Shown: positions 11,143 through 19,984 of the stretch, piece by piece
Layout of the letters: every line of letters starts with the position of its first letter
Position numbering within the stretch: position 1 is the stretch's first letter
From: an uncultured Desulfuromonas sp.
GTDB taxonomy: Bacteria; Desulfobacterota; Desulfuromonadia; Desulfuromonadales; Desulfuromonadaceae
Assembly (NCBI RefSeq): GCF_963678835.1
Contig: NZ_OY787469.1
Location: 3,162,001-3,226,000 of the forward strand
Length of the DNA stretch: 64,000 nt
Direction of reading: 5' to 3'
Position numbers and translations under genes: made by a program
The notes under the pieces: generated by a model
What the model saw: only the letters and a program-made list of their open reading frames with translations
What the model was told of the DNA's origin: nothing
The model's database searches: none

Positions 11143-12330
11143 TTACGTCATCAGATAACGATCAATCTCGCTGAAGCGTTCGGTATCGGTCGGAAGGATT
11201 CCAAACTCTCTGAATTGTTCTCTCCAGTGACTAACGGCATCAAAGACTTGGTCAACAATCACATGATACTGGGGAATGCGCCAGATTTTACCAAGCCCTT
11301 CCAGAGCTTTGCGACCGGGATAAACAGGATCGACATCGAAGAACAAAACATGTTCTCCGCGCTGAGCGACATCGGGAATCAGGTCAAAGGCCGGTGACAG
11401 ACGCCAGCCCTGGTGGATATCATAGGTCATCCAGAAGTTTTTCAGATGATCGTCGGTATTGTGGATGACGGCATTAAACACCATCTGGCGGTACAAAGCT
11501 TGTAGGTCTGTGGCTGGTTCAGCGCTGTGCTGACGCAGGACCTGAATCAGATCCGCATAACGGCACTGACAATAACCTCCGGCCTTAAGCAGGGTCTGGA
11601 AGCTGATCATGTGGCGGCGGCCATCGGGGACAACATCAAAGCGTTTTACCAGCAACACAGGCTTTCCTGCGCATTCAACGACACGGCAGTCCGGGACGGT
11701 CAATCCTGCCTTTTGAGCCAGACTCATGGTTGCCGCTTCAATGCGCACCACATCAACCTGATCTTTGATGCTGGGAAATTTGGCAATCAGCTGTTCGTTG
11801 GTTTCTTCATCGTAAATAAGGGCTTTTGGACGTGCGCCTCCGGGCGAACTACCGGCACCCAGCAGTAACGAGATGGTGCTATCGTCCTGCTCGCCCCGTT
11901 CAAAGGCTTGTGCGCCTTCAAGAAGTTGTTGCAGATAGAGACCAGAAACCGGTGTTGACGGGACAGGAGTTTCGCCACTGCGATGAAAGGACAATGCGCC
12001 CAATCCATTTGAACCAAGAGCCAGCAGTAGATTGGGGAGAGATTGCTGGTGGCGGGTCAAATGATGCTTACGAATCAACAAACGACGACCCCAGTCATCA
12101 GGAAGACTGTCTTCAAAGACACCAAACACGCCGGGAGTTTCAATGGTAAATGAACCCGTCTTCAACGGTAATGAGACAGGATCAAGGGCAAAGGCTTGCG
12201 GATGCTGGAGATAGTCGTGGAAATATCGAAATGCCCCGTGTGGCCCCCCTGCTGACAGTTCACACACCATCTCTCCAGCAACCAGGGATTCTTCGCCGAG
12301 CTGGATCGTCACTTCAATGTGCTCAATCAT
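11143..12330 (-). CDS. hipA: HipA-family serine/threonine kinase toxin
   Basis: 395 residues, close to the usual HipA length of about 440 but at the short end. The N-terminal subdomain contains VFGVFEDSLPDDWGRRLL, a HipA hallmark; a Gly-rich ATP loop (GAGSSPGGARPKALI) follows. The catalytic segment is VIHNTDDHLKNFW, matching the H-N-x-D-x-H-x-x-N pattern, and the metal-binding Asp lies in LSPAFDLIP. HipA kinases inactivate glutamyl-tRNA synthetase or related targets in E. coli; the substrate here is not known. The start overlaps the stop of the upstream antitoxin gene by ATGA, so the two form one operon on the minus strand. Confidence 0.9.
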   Translation of the reverse strand: MIEHIEVTIQLGEESLVAGEMVCELSAGGPHGAFRYFHDYLQHPQAFALDPVSLPLKTGSFTIETPGVFGVFEDSLPDDWGRRLLIRKHHLTRHQQSLPNLLLALGSNGLGALSFHRSGETPVPSTPVSGLYLQQLLEGAQAFERGEQDDSTISLLLGAGSSPGGARPKALIYDEETNEQLIAKFPSIKDQVDVVRIEAATMSLAQKAGLTVPDCRVVECAGKPVLLVKRFDVVPDGRRHMISFQTLLKAGGYCQCRYADLIQVLRQHSAEPATDLQALYRQMVFNAVIHNTDDHLKNFWMTYDIHQGWRLSPAFDLIPDVAQRGEHVLFFDVDPVYPGRKALEGLGKIWRIPQYHVIVDQVFDAVSHWREQFREFGILPTDTERFSEIDRYLMT

Positions 12331-12629
12331 TTGGAACTCTTTCGTGAGGCGCGTTGCCGTTGATGCTTCTGTTGATCATAACGAATAAACAGATCTTCTT
12401 CAGGAGCCAACAACAGATCCAGATCCTCTTCATGTCCCAGCACAGACAACGCGGCCACCCAGTGACCAAATTGCACTCGGTGATCACCGTTCTCCATTTT
12501 GTGGAGGGTCGGCACGCTGACACCCAAACGGGTTGCGAAAGCCTGCTGTGATTCATCACGCTTCAAGCGCTCGTTGCGCAAACGTTCGCCAAGCAAAAGA
12601 AGTTTTTGTGTCATCTGATCAGAGATCAT
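12327..12629 (-). CDS. hipB: HipB-like XRE antitoxin and repressor
   Basis: About 100 residues from the ATG at 12629; the open frame extends further upstream, but those residues are hydrophobic and unlike the family. The helix-turn-helix is seen in LRNERLKRDESQQAFATRLG followed by VSVPTLHKMENG, typical of Cro/C1-type regulators. It should bind the promoter of its own operon and hold the HipA kinase inactive. The tail is rich in Gln, Arg and Lys. The AT-rich 80 bases upstream probably hold the promoter and operator, but no clear dyad stands out. Confidence 0.85.
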   Translation of the reverse strand: MISDQMTQKLLLLGERLRNERLKRDESQQAFATRLGVSVPTLHKMENGDHRVQFGHWVAALSVLGHEEDLDLLLAPEEDLFIRYDQQKHQRQRASRKSSK

Positions 12630-12775
12630 AAACCACCACGAAAGAAAAAGAATAGTTTGCATTATATGGCTATTCTCCAAACAAAACAAACTATTATTAT
12701 AGTTAAAAAAAGGAACAGACAGACATTTTCAAGGAATTTGTCATGCCGAACATGGAGAGGATCGCAACGTGTCAA

Positions 12776-13039
12776 CTATTGTAGCCGCGCTAAAGCACCA
12801 CCACCTTGCATACACTGATCTATTTCCTGCTCAGAGATAAATGTCGCTTTGGTTTTAAGGTTTTGACAAAACTGCGGAGAGGTTGAGGCCTCTGCCAGGT
12901 AAATCGGATAACACTCCGAGGTAAGTGAGTCCTGGCCGTCGCCTAACGTCGAGGTATTCCGGGCACAGGCACCGCACATCAGCATAAAATGTTCAAGATG
13001 CCAGTAGCTGGTCCTTTTGTTGTCATGGAGAAATTGCAT
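12776..13039 (-). CDS. Small Cys-containing protein, possible anti-sigma-like zinc finger remnant
   Basis: 87 residues if the ATG at 13039 is used; no ribosome site is visible. The segment WHLEHFMLMCGACARNTSTL resembles the H-x3-C-x2-C zinc motif of small anti-sigma factors, which usually reads HLLMCRACRRF, but the typical N-terminal helix is missing. Its 5' end lies next to decayed IS630 sequence, so it may be a truncated gene. No sigma factor gene adjoins it. Treat both the gene and its role as uncertain. Confidence 0.35.
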   Translation of the reverse strand: MQFLHDNKRTSYWHLEHFMLMCGACARNTSTLGDGQDSLTSECYPIYLAEASTSPQFCQNLKTKATFISEQEIDQCMQGGGALARLQ

Positions 13040-13079
13040 GGAGCGGTTAAGAAGTGTGGGAATAGAATCTACGTCATCC

Positions 13080-13730
13080 TTTTACAGCGCGGTTAAGGAT
13101 GGCCTCCGCATCAGTGTACGATCTAATGCTTGGATCTGTTTTGTTCATCCACCGACAGGACGAGAGCATTGTCGGGAGGGGCCATGTCAAGACCAACGAC
13201 ATCAATAACCTTTTCAGCAAACTCAGGATCATTACGGATCTTGAATTTTTGGAGGCAATGAGGTTTAAGGTCTGCGGTTTGCCAGACTTGCCGAACCTGC
13301 CAGGTGGTGACACCGGCAGCTTTAGCCATCAGGCGAACGCTGCAGTGGGTAGCTCCGCGCGGAATGCACTCCACTGTTAGCCGCAAGATTTCTTTGACTT
13401 TTTCTGCCGAATTTTTTTTGGCTGCCCGGACATCTTTTTGCCGTGGAGACCTTTAATACCATGATCTTTAAATTGTTTTCTCCACCTGTAGACCGCACGT
13501 TCACTGGTTTCAAGGGCCTTGGCAACGTGATCTACAGTTTGACCATCGGCAGTAAGCAGGATGATCTTCGCCCTATGGACAAGGCTTTGAGCCGCCGTTG
13601 GTGACCGAAGTAGGCCTCAAGCCTTTCACGGTCATTATCCCCAATTCGTAAATTTCGTAAGTACGTGACATGGGCAATAATGTTGGACAGTTTGACAAAA
13701 CAGATACGATTAACCGCACGGGACATTAGT
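13080..13730 (-). pseudogene. Decayed IS630-family transposase
   Basis: Three frames together spell an IS630 transposase. At about 13440-13560 one reads IILLTADGQTVDHVAKALE and SERAVYRWRKQFK, the N-terminal helix-turn-helix. At about 13123-13386 comes LKPHCLQKFKIRNDPEFAEK and VVGLDMAPPDNALVLSVDE, the start of the DDE domain. Another frame continues QIQALDRTLMRRP before stopping. Most of the catalytic domain is gone and at least two frameshifts are present, so it is inactive. It separates the HipBA module from the MITE and tRNA fragment to its right. Confidence 0.8.
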
Positions 13731-13767
13731 ACTTGAACACACTCAATTTTGTATCAGAGTGCCCCCC

Positions 13768-13852
13768 TTGTAGGAGCGAATTTATTCGCGAATGGTTCTG
13801 GTCATTGGTCCTTTCCATGATGGTCATTCGCGGCTGAAGCCGCTCCTACAAG
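13768..13852. repeat. Pair of inverted REP-like palindromes
   Basis: Left arm TTGTAGGAGCGAATTTATTC (13768 onward) and right arm ending GAAGCCGCTCCTACAAG (to 13852) are complementary at their outer ends, and each contains its own short hairpin. This is the form of the paired REP elements associated with RAYT transposases in gammaproteobacteria. The flanks hold no gene. I see no further copy in the window. Confidence 0.6.
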
Positions 13853-13887
13853 AGACAATTTCAATGATGCTGAAGTACTCGTCCCTG

Positions 13888-14047
13888 CTAGCAGGCTGTT
13901 GAAAAACAGCCTATGGCGCCTATGGACGGGCGTCCAAAATCAAGAACAGGTCTTTAAGTGATTGATTTTATAAGCAGGACGGAAATCGCATTTTCGGCTT
14001 GCGCCGTTGAAAAGGCCCCGGATGGGACTTTTTCAACAACCTGCTAG
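13888..14047. repeat. MITE-like repeat, copy 2 of 3
   Basis: 160 bases with the best-preserved ends of the family: CTAGCAGGCTGTTGAAAAA at the left and its complement with one mismatch at the right. The outer CTAG may be a target duplication. The interior matches copies 1 and 3. Confidence 0.75.
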
Positions 14048-14182
14048 ATCACCCCCCAGACCACCTCCAACACCATATCTGGACACTACGCCTGCGGCGT
14101 TCCTCCTTGACAAATTACAACCGCAAACTACCCACAACGAGGCAAAATTTCTATACAGCAACAACATATTGCTTTTAAAACT

Positions 14183-14215
14183 AAAAAAGGCCTGATCAGT
14201 AAAGATCTGGCCTTT
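14183..14215 (-). terminator. Terminator of the truncated tRNA-Gly copy
   Basis: GGCCTGATC and GATCTGGCC form an imperfect hairpin followed on the minus strand by a T run. It lies just downstream of the tRNA fragment, in the same position as the terminator of intact tRNA-Gly at 24899-24929. Confidence 0.65.
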
Positions 14216-14224
14216 CGTATTAAA

Positions 14225-14269
14225 TGGAGCGGGAAACGAGATTCGAACTCGCGACGTCAACCTTGGCAA
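14225..14269 (-). pseudogene. 3' fragment of tRNA-Gly (candidate attachment-site remnant)
   Basis: These 45 bases are identical to the 3' part of the intact tRNA-Gly at 24938-25012, from encoded CCA through the T arm to the anticodon loop. Identity ends at 14269, where IS91-type sequence begins. As a direct repeat of the tRNA 3' end it marks the far border of a probable island, or alternatively a second tRNA copy cut by the IS91 element. Confidence 0.85.
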
Positions 14270-14904
14270 AGTGTAAGCCGGAATCAAGTCTGATGACGGT
14301 GACGGCCAGGAGGCGCTGGCGCAGTACATCATCCGCAATACCTTTTCGGTCGAGATGATTCACTACCAGCAGCAAAGCGGCCAGGTCATCTACAAATCGA
14401 AGATGACTCACGGAAAGAACAAGAAGAACTTCGAAGTTTTCAGCGCCGGGGAATTCATCGCCGCCATTACCCAGCATATTCCGGAGAAGAGCTTCCAACT
14501 GGTCCGTTACTACGGCTGGTATTCCAACCGAGCACGGGGAGATCGGCAGAAGCGCGACCAGCTAAAGCCGCATGAAAGTTCAGTGGAGATCACCGAAACC
14601 ATCGAAGTACTGGATGTAAGCGGACACCAGCCGAAGAAGATTCCTTCAAAAACCTGGCGCGAGTGCTCAAAAAGTCTGGGAAGTTGACCTACTGGAATGT
14701 CCCAACTGTGGCGCAGAGATGAAGATTGTCAGCTTTATCAACGAAGCACCGGTCATCGAGAAAATCCTCAAGCACCTGCATCTCTGGCGGGCCGATCACC
14801 CCGGCAAACCACCGCCTGACAACCTCTACGAAAATATGATCGACTACCAGCCATTTGACGGCGGCTGGGGCGATTATGAAGAGCCGAGCATTACGCTGAA
14901 TTGA
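14270..14904 (+). pseudogene. IS91-family transposase, C-terminal remnant with frameshift
   Basis: The frame starting after the tRNA fragment reads ALAQYIIRNTFSVEMIHYQ and later FQLVRYYGWYSNRARGDRQ, typical of the C-terminal half of IS91 transposases. A frameshift near 14645-14690 moves to the frame containing VDLLECPNCGAEMKIVSFI, the zinc-binding end of the family, and HLHLWRADHPGKPPPD. The N-terminal half with the HUH motif and tyrosines is missing. It is inactive, but IS91 elements mobilise adjacent DNA, so it may have helped shape the island border. Confidence 0.85.
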
Positions 14905-15260
14905 TTTTCCATCCGTCGGTTACAGGAGAGGTGCGGGTGAAAACGGCAAAACAATCGAAATTTAAGAGTTTTTTTGCCTGTCAGCCGGGGTTTTTGATTG
15001 ACAGCGGTGTGTCGCATCCCTTTCAGCGGGAAGCAGGTCTGTTTTCGAACGGGAAACGGCGATGGAGAGGCGGTCCATAGCGCCGCAGGCGCGATCCACG
15101 AAAAAGCAACTTTCTATCAGCGAATCAGGAATAATAGAAACGGTACATTCAGCACTTCGTGAGAGTTTCAAAATTATACCTCATGACAGAAATGTCCGGC
15201 TTTTAGTTCATGAGCATCACCGATTCTGTTTGGGCTGTTACCCCTCGTTCACCGCATAAA
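14905..15260. other. Non-coding stretch between IS91 remnant and tpsA
   Basis: About 355 bases, probably the former IS91 terminus plus the tpsA downstream region. Short open frames have no ribosome sites or recognisable motifs. Confidence 0.4.
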
Positions 15261-18200
15261 TTACCAATGAGAACGGCTGTCTGGCGTATGATCCAGCTCC
15301 GCTTCCGGACCTTGCTGGGGCGGAAGCGTGGCTATGGTCTTTTCAGGCGGAAGCGAAATCAGTTCGGCCAGGCCCATGAAGTCGGATATTTCCGGTACCT
15401 GCCGCTGCTGATGCAGGGTTGCCAGAAACCGGCCGGCATCCGTGGGGACGATAGCGAGTCGGCCATCCCGGTAGGCGATCGTATAGTTATCGGAACCCAA
15501 ACCCGAAGCGCTGATGGTGTAGCTGCCGGCATTCACCGCCCCCTGGCTGCTGCCTGCGTAAACCAGGGTGCCGTCAAGGGCGGAGGCATCATCCTCTGCT
15601 GCAAAGCCGCTGTAGCTCACTCCGTTGCCGCCGCTGTAGGCGCTGCCGTCATAGGTCGTTTCGGAATCGTTGGCGGTGATGGTCAGGGGTGCCGGGCTGA
15701 TGGTGAGCTGGCCGTCCACGTAGGTAATATCGTAGTTGCCCGCGCTTAAGCCCGAGGCGCTGATGGTGTAGCTTCCGGCATTCACCGCGCCCTGGCTGTC
15801 TCCTCCGTAGGCCAGGCTGCCGTCAAGGGCGGAGGCATCCTCCCCAGCGACAAAGCCGCTGTAGCTGACGTTGCCGCCGCTGTAGGCGCTGCCGTCATAG
15901 GTCGTTTCGGAATCGTTGGCGGTGATGGTCAGGGGTGCCGGGCTGATGGTGAGCTGGCCGTCCACGTAGGTAATATCGTAGTTATCCGCGCTTAAGCCCG
16001 AGGCGCTGATGGTGTAGCTTCCGGCATTCACCGCGCCCTGGCTGTCTCCTCCGTAGGCCAGGCTGCCGTCAAGGGCGGAGGCATCCTCCCCGGCGGCAAA
16101 GCCGCTGTAGCTGAACCCGTTGCCGCCGCTGTAGGCGCTGCCGTCATAGGTCGTCTCTTCATCATAGGCGGTGATGGTCAGGGCGGCCCGGGTGATGGTA
16201 CTGCTGGTGTTGTTTTGATAGCTGACGCTGTAATTGCCGCCGCTGTTGCCGTCAGCGACAGTGACGTCGCTGACCGTGACGGTTTTGCCTGTTCCGGCAT
16301 CGGCATCGGTGAAATGAAAGCTGCCCCCTGAAAGGCTGTCGTCGCCGAACAGGGAGCCTGCGGTCACCACCGCGGTCCCGTCCGCGGACAGGGTGCCGTC
16401 ATAGACCTTGCTGACATCAGAGGTGGACAGGGTGATGGCCGCCGGGTTGATGGAGAGCTTTCCGTCCTGGTAAGTGATGTCGTAGTTATCCGCGCTTAAG
16501 CCCGAGGCGCTGATGGTGTAGCTTCCGGCATTCACCGCCCCCTGGCTGCTGCCGCCGTAAACCAGGCTGCCGGCCAGGTTGGCGGTATCCTCCCCCGCAA
16601 CAAAGCCGCTGTAGCTGACGATGCCGCCGCTGTAGGCGCTGCCGTCATAGCTGACGACCGCATCATTGGCCGTGATGGTCAGGGCGGCCGGGCTGATGGT
16701 GAGCTGGCCGGTGATATCATAGCCTTGCTGGGTGGAATAATACCCGCTGGTATCAAAGCTGCAGCTACCGGCATTGATTGCATTGGTTTCCCATGTACCG
16801 GCGCTGCCCAGCAGCAGATCGTCATCGGTCTCCATGCTCCAGGTGTAAACCGCTTCGTCCAGGCTGGTGGTGCTGTTGTAGACCTTGGTAGCGGTCAGGA
16901 TCAGCGGGGTTAAGAAACTGCGCAACAGCGGAGTGGTATAGCCGTCATAGATCCGCCAGACAGTGCCGGTGCTGCCGGCGTCGTCAATATCCCAGCCCAG
17001 GGTGTCGCGGTAGAAGGCAAGGCTGTTGCTTTGCCCGGTGACGCCATAGGTGTCGTTGTCAATGGTTGTCCCGTAGCCGACCCCGACCGTTTGGTCCGTG
17101 GTTGCGGTGTCCCAGTAGCTGTTGATGATGGTATCATCGTTTCTCCCCGCCAGGCCGCCACGAAGATTCCCCCCGGACACATCACCGGTGGCGTAGCTGT
17201 TGTTGATGGTGCCATAGTTATACCCCACCAGGCCGCCGTTAGCATACGCCCCGGACACCTTACCGGTGGCGTAGCTGTTGTTGATGGGACCCGAGTTAGA
17301 CCCCACCAGGCCGCCGCTGTAATTTCCCCAGAACACCTTACCGGTGGCATAGCTGTTGCTGATGGTGCCGGCTGGCATCGTCCCCACCAGTCCGCCAATG
17401 TTAGTGCCACGGGACACAGCGCCAGTGGCGTAGCTGTCGGTAATCCTTCCTCTGCTCATATATCCCACCAGCCCGCCCCCATGACGCATCTTCTCCGAAA
17501 TATTGTAAACGTCACCAATGGCGTAGCTGCCGGTGATCGTTCCACTTTCCACCTGCCCCACCAGTCCGCCTAAACTCGGGTAGTCTCCCCAATTCCCGAA
17601 CACATCACCGGTGGCGTAGCTGTTGCTGATGGTGCCAGCTTTCATCAGCCCCACCAGACCGCCCGCGTATTCCCTCCCTTCAGGAACCCCACTTGTGGCG
17701 TAGCTGTCGCTGATGGTTCCGGCTTCCATCGTCCCCACCAGGCCGCCCGCTTGATCCCCTCTGGCAACCCCACCCGAGGCGTAGCTGTTGCTGATGGTGC
17801 CGCTGTTGTGGCCCACCAGGCCGCCCAGATTCTCCAGCTCAACGCCGGAGCTGTTCCAATTCTCGCCGTCCCAGTATGGAATATCGGCATAACTGTCAAA
17901 GATGACGCCGCTGTTGGACCCCGCCAGGCCGCCCAGATTCTGGAACTCATTGCCGCTATAGTGGCCCAAATAAATAAAGTCGGCGGAAACATGGGAGCCG
18001 CTGATGGTGCCGCTGTTGTGGCCGACCAGGCCGCCGAAATCGTTCGGGGAAGATACGAAACTTAAACCGCTGAGGTACTCATTTGTATAGGAGCAGCTGC
18101 TGTTGGTGATGGTGCCGCTGTTTCCCCCGGCCAGCCCGCCGGCATTGCTGGACGTGCTGATGATACAGTAACCATCCATCCCGCTCATAATGACGCGGCT

Positions 18201-19958
18201 GTCTGTGACGGTGCCAGCGTTATAGCCCACCAGGCCACCCTGCCAGGATGCTCCGCCGACCGAGGGGTTCGTCACCCGGCAGTTAGAGATAATCCCGTCA
18301 TTGTATCCGGCGATGGTGCCGACATAATCCGCACCACCCGAAGTCCAGTCTTCCGCAATCAGATTGCGGATCGTACCGCTGTTGTAGCCGAACAGCCCGA
18401 TGTAGTCGATTTCGAGAGCCGTGACTCCACCATCAACGAGGGTATGCCCCAGCCCGTCAAAAATCCCGGTGAACGGGTTTGCAGCACTGCCGATGACCGT
18501 ACCGCCGTTAAGATCCAGATTTTCCCCCAGCACGTAGTTGCCGCTTAGGGCGGTGACGATGGCTTCCAGTTGCGCGGCCGTGGTGATGATGCTGTAGCTG
18601 ATCAGCTCCCCGGACGAACCCAGGCGGGTGGTAAAGGTGCTGCCCGCGGCCAGATTCACCGGGGCGTTGCCCCAATACCCGGCTGCGCTGCCGTCGATGA
18701 TACCGTTTGTTGCGCCTTGTCCGTATTCCAGGGCTAGAGCGGCCGTGCCGGTGGCGGTGAGTTCACTGTTGATCTCGATGTTGCGGTAGGCGCTCAAGGT
18801 CAGGGTATTGGTGCTCCAGGCGATGGTGTCGTTGACGTAGATATCCCCCGCCCCTTCACTACTGCCGCCGGCGCTTTCGATGGTCAGGTTGGTGGCGGCC
18901 AGGGCGGCTTCCACCTGGTCGCCGGTCATGTCGCCGCCAGAAGCGGCGATGGTGAAGTCGGTGGGGTCGATCAGCCAGGTGCCGGTGGTACCGTTTGCCG
19001 CCAGGGTGCTGACCTCCGCGTCGGCAGTCAGGTTGACGGCGGCGGCCGAGGTTTCGATGAACCCGCCGTCTCCGCCAGTGGGGGCCGAGGCGTCCAGGGT
19101 GCCGCCGATGCTGACGGAGCCGGTGTCTTTATCGGCCACCAGCAGGATTTTCCCCTCTTTTTCTTCCAGGGTGCGGGCTTGGATAATGCCGGTGTTGTTG
19201 ACGGCGGCGCCGGTGAGTTCATCGGCGGCCTCTGCGCTCAGGTAGATCAGCCCCCCGTCGGCCTGCACCAGGCCTGAGTTGTCCACCAGCGCGTCCACTG
19301 CCCTCTGGTCGATGCTGTAGGCGATCAGCCCGTCATCGGCGAGATCGAGACTGATCCGGGTGGCCGCGGCCATGGCCACGCTGCCGCCATCGGCTGTGAC
19401 CGTGCCGCTGTTGTCGATGTGTGGGGATAAAAAGGCGACATAGCCGCCGTTACTGACCGTTATGGTGCCGGCGTTGCCGATGCTGCCGCTATCTGATCCG
19501 TAAAAGGAATAGCTGCCGTTTAAAAAATCTTCATCCGCGATATCCAGAGTGGAGGCCACCAGTCCGCCCACGTTCACCTGGGCTGAGGAGCCAAAGATAA
19601 TGCCGGACGGGTTGATGAGAAACACCTGGCCGTTGGCGCTGAGGCTGCCGAGGATCTGGCTGGGACTCTGGTCGGTGATCCGGTTGAGGGCGACCGCGGT
19701 GGTGCCGGGCTGGGCAAAGTTGACCGAGGCTTTTTGGCCGATATTGAAGCTGTCCCAGGTGGCAATGAGCTGTTGGCTGCCCTGGTTGACGGTCATGGTT
19801 GCGCCAGATGTCTGGATGCTGCCCGTACCCGAGACGATGCTGCCTCCCGTGGGCAGGGTCTCGGCATCCAGGCCCAGGGCTCGGGTTGCGGTAACCAGCT
19901 GGAGGATCAAACATAAAAGCATGAGAGAACGAAACGGGGTGTATTTTTTCAAAGTCAT
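15261..19958 (-). CDS. TpsA-type secreted exoprotein (two-partner secretion adhesin)
   Basis: 1565 residues from the ATG at 19958, which has GAAGGA eight bases upstream; an ATG nine bases earlier overlaps that site. A signal peptide occupies about residues 1-29. Residues about 30-270 form the TPS secretion domain, with the NPSGIIFG version of the family motif NPNGI. The middle (about 480-1010) holds many GLUG repeats of the type GGLVGYNSGTISNSYATG. The C-terminal third holds tandem MBG/YDG modules of about 80 residues, such as TYDGSAYSGG followed by AGSYTISASGL, three nearly identical. Such proteins are long beta-helical adhesins displayed or released by TpsB. It lies 26 bases downstream of tpsB in the same operon. 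The GC-rich repeats could vary in number by recombination. Confidence 0.93.
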   Translation of the reverse strand: MTLKKYTPFRSLMLLCLILQLVTATRALGLDAETLPTGGSIVSGTGSIQTSGATMTVNQGSQQLIATWDSFNIGQKASVNFAQPGTTAVALNRITDQSPSQILGSLSANGQVFLINPSGIIFGSSAQVNVGGLVASTLDIADEDFLNGSYSFYGSDSGSIGNAGTITVSNGGYVAFLSPHIDNSGTVTADGGSVAMAAATRISLDLADDGLIAYSIDQRAVDALVDNSGLVQADGGLIYLSAEAADELTGAAVNNTGIIQARTLEEKEGKILLVADKDTGSVSIGGTLDASAPTGGDGGFIETSAAAVNLTADAEVSTLAANGTTGTWLIDPTDFTIAASGGDMTGDQVEAALAATNLTIESAGGSSEGAGDIYVNDTIAWSTNTLTLSAYRNIEINSELTATGTAALALEYGQGATNGIIDGSAAGYWGNAPVNLAAGSTFTTRLGSSGELISYSIITTAAQLEAIVTALSGNYVLGENLDLNGGTVIGSAANPFTGIFDGLGHTLVDGGVTALEIDYIGLFGYNSGTIRNLIAEDWTSGGADYVGTIAGYNDGIISNCRVTNPSVGGASWQGGLVGYNAGTVTDSRVIMSGMDGYCIISTSSNAGGLAGGNSGTITNSSCSYTNEYLSGLSFVSSPNDFGGLVGHNSGTISGSHVSADFIYLGHYSGNEFQNLGGLAGSNSGVIFDSYADIPYWDGENWNSSGVELENLGGLVGHNSGTISNSYASGGVARGDQAGGLVGTMEAGTISDSYATSGVPEGREYAGGLVGLMKAGTISNSYATGDVFGNWGDYPSLGGLVGQVESGTITGSYAIGDVYNISEKMRHGGGLVGYMSRGRITDSYATGAVSRGTNIGGLVGTMPAGTISNSYATGKVFWGNYSGGLVGSNSGPINNSYATGKVSGAYANGGLVGYNYGTINNSYATGDVSGGNLRGGLAGRNDDTIINSYWDTATTDQTVGVGYGTTIDNDTYGVTGQSNSLAFYRDTLGWDIDDAGSTGTVWRIYDGYTTPLLRSFLTPLILTATKVYNSTTSLDEAVYTWSMETDDDLLLGSAGTWETNAINAGSCSFDTSGYYSTQQGYDITGQLTISPAALTITANDAVVSYDGSAYSGGIVSYSGFVAGEDTANLAGSLVYGGSSQGAVNAGSYTISASGLSADNYDITYQDGKLSINPAAITLSTSDVSKVYDGTLSADGTAVVTAGSLFGDDSLSGGSFHFTDADAGTGKTVTVSDVTVADGNSGGNYSVSYQNNTSSTITRAALTITAYDEETTYDGSAYSGGNGFSYSGFAAGEDASALDGSLAYGGDSQGAVNAGSYTISASGLSADNYDITYVDGQLTISPAPLTITANDSETTYDGSAYSGGNVSYSGFVAGEDASALDGSLAYGGDSQGAVNAGSYTISASGLSAGNYDITYVDGQLTISPAPLTITANDSETTYDGSAYSGGNGVSYSGFAAEDDASALDGTLVYAGSSQGAVNAGSYTISASGLGSDNYTIAYRDGRLAIVPTDAGRFLATLHQQRQVPEISDFMGLAELISLPPEKTIATLPPQQGPEAELDHTPDSRSHW

Positions 19959-19984
19959 ACCAGCCATCCTTCAGGAGTATTGAA

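Noticed and set aside
16725..18065. Open frames on both strands inside tpsA
   Set aside because: Shadows of the GLUG and MBG repeats in a GC-rich gene; products are low complexity.
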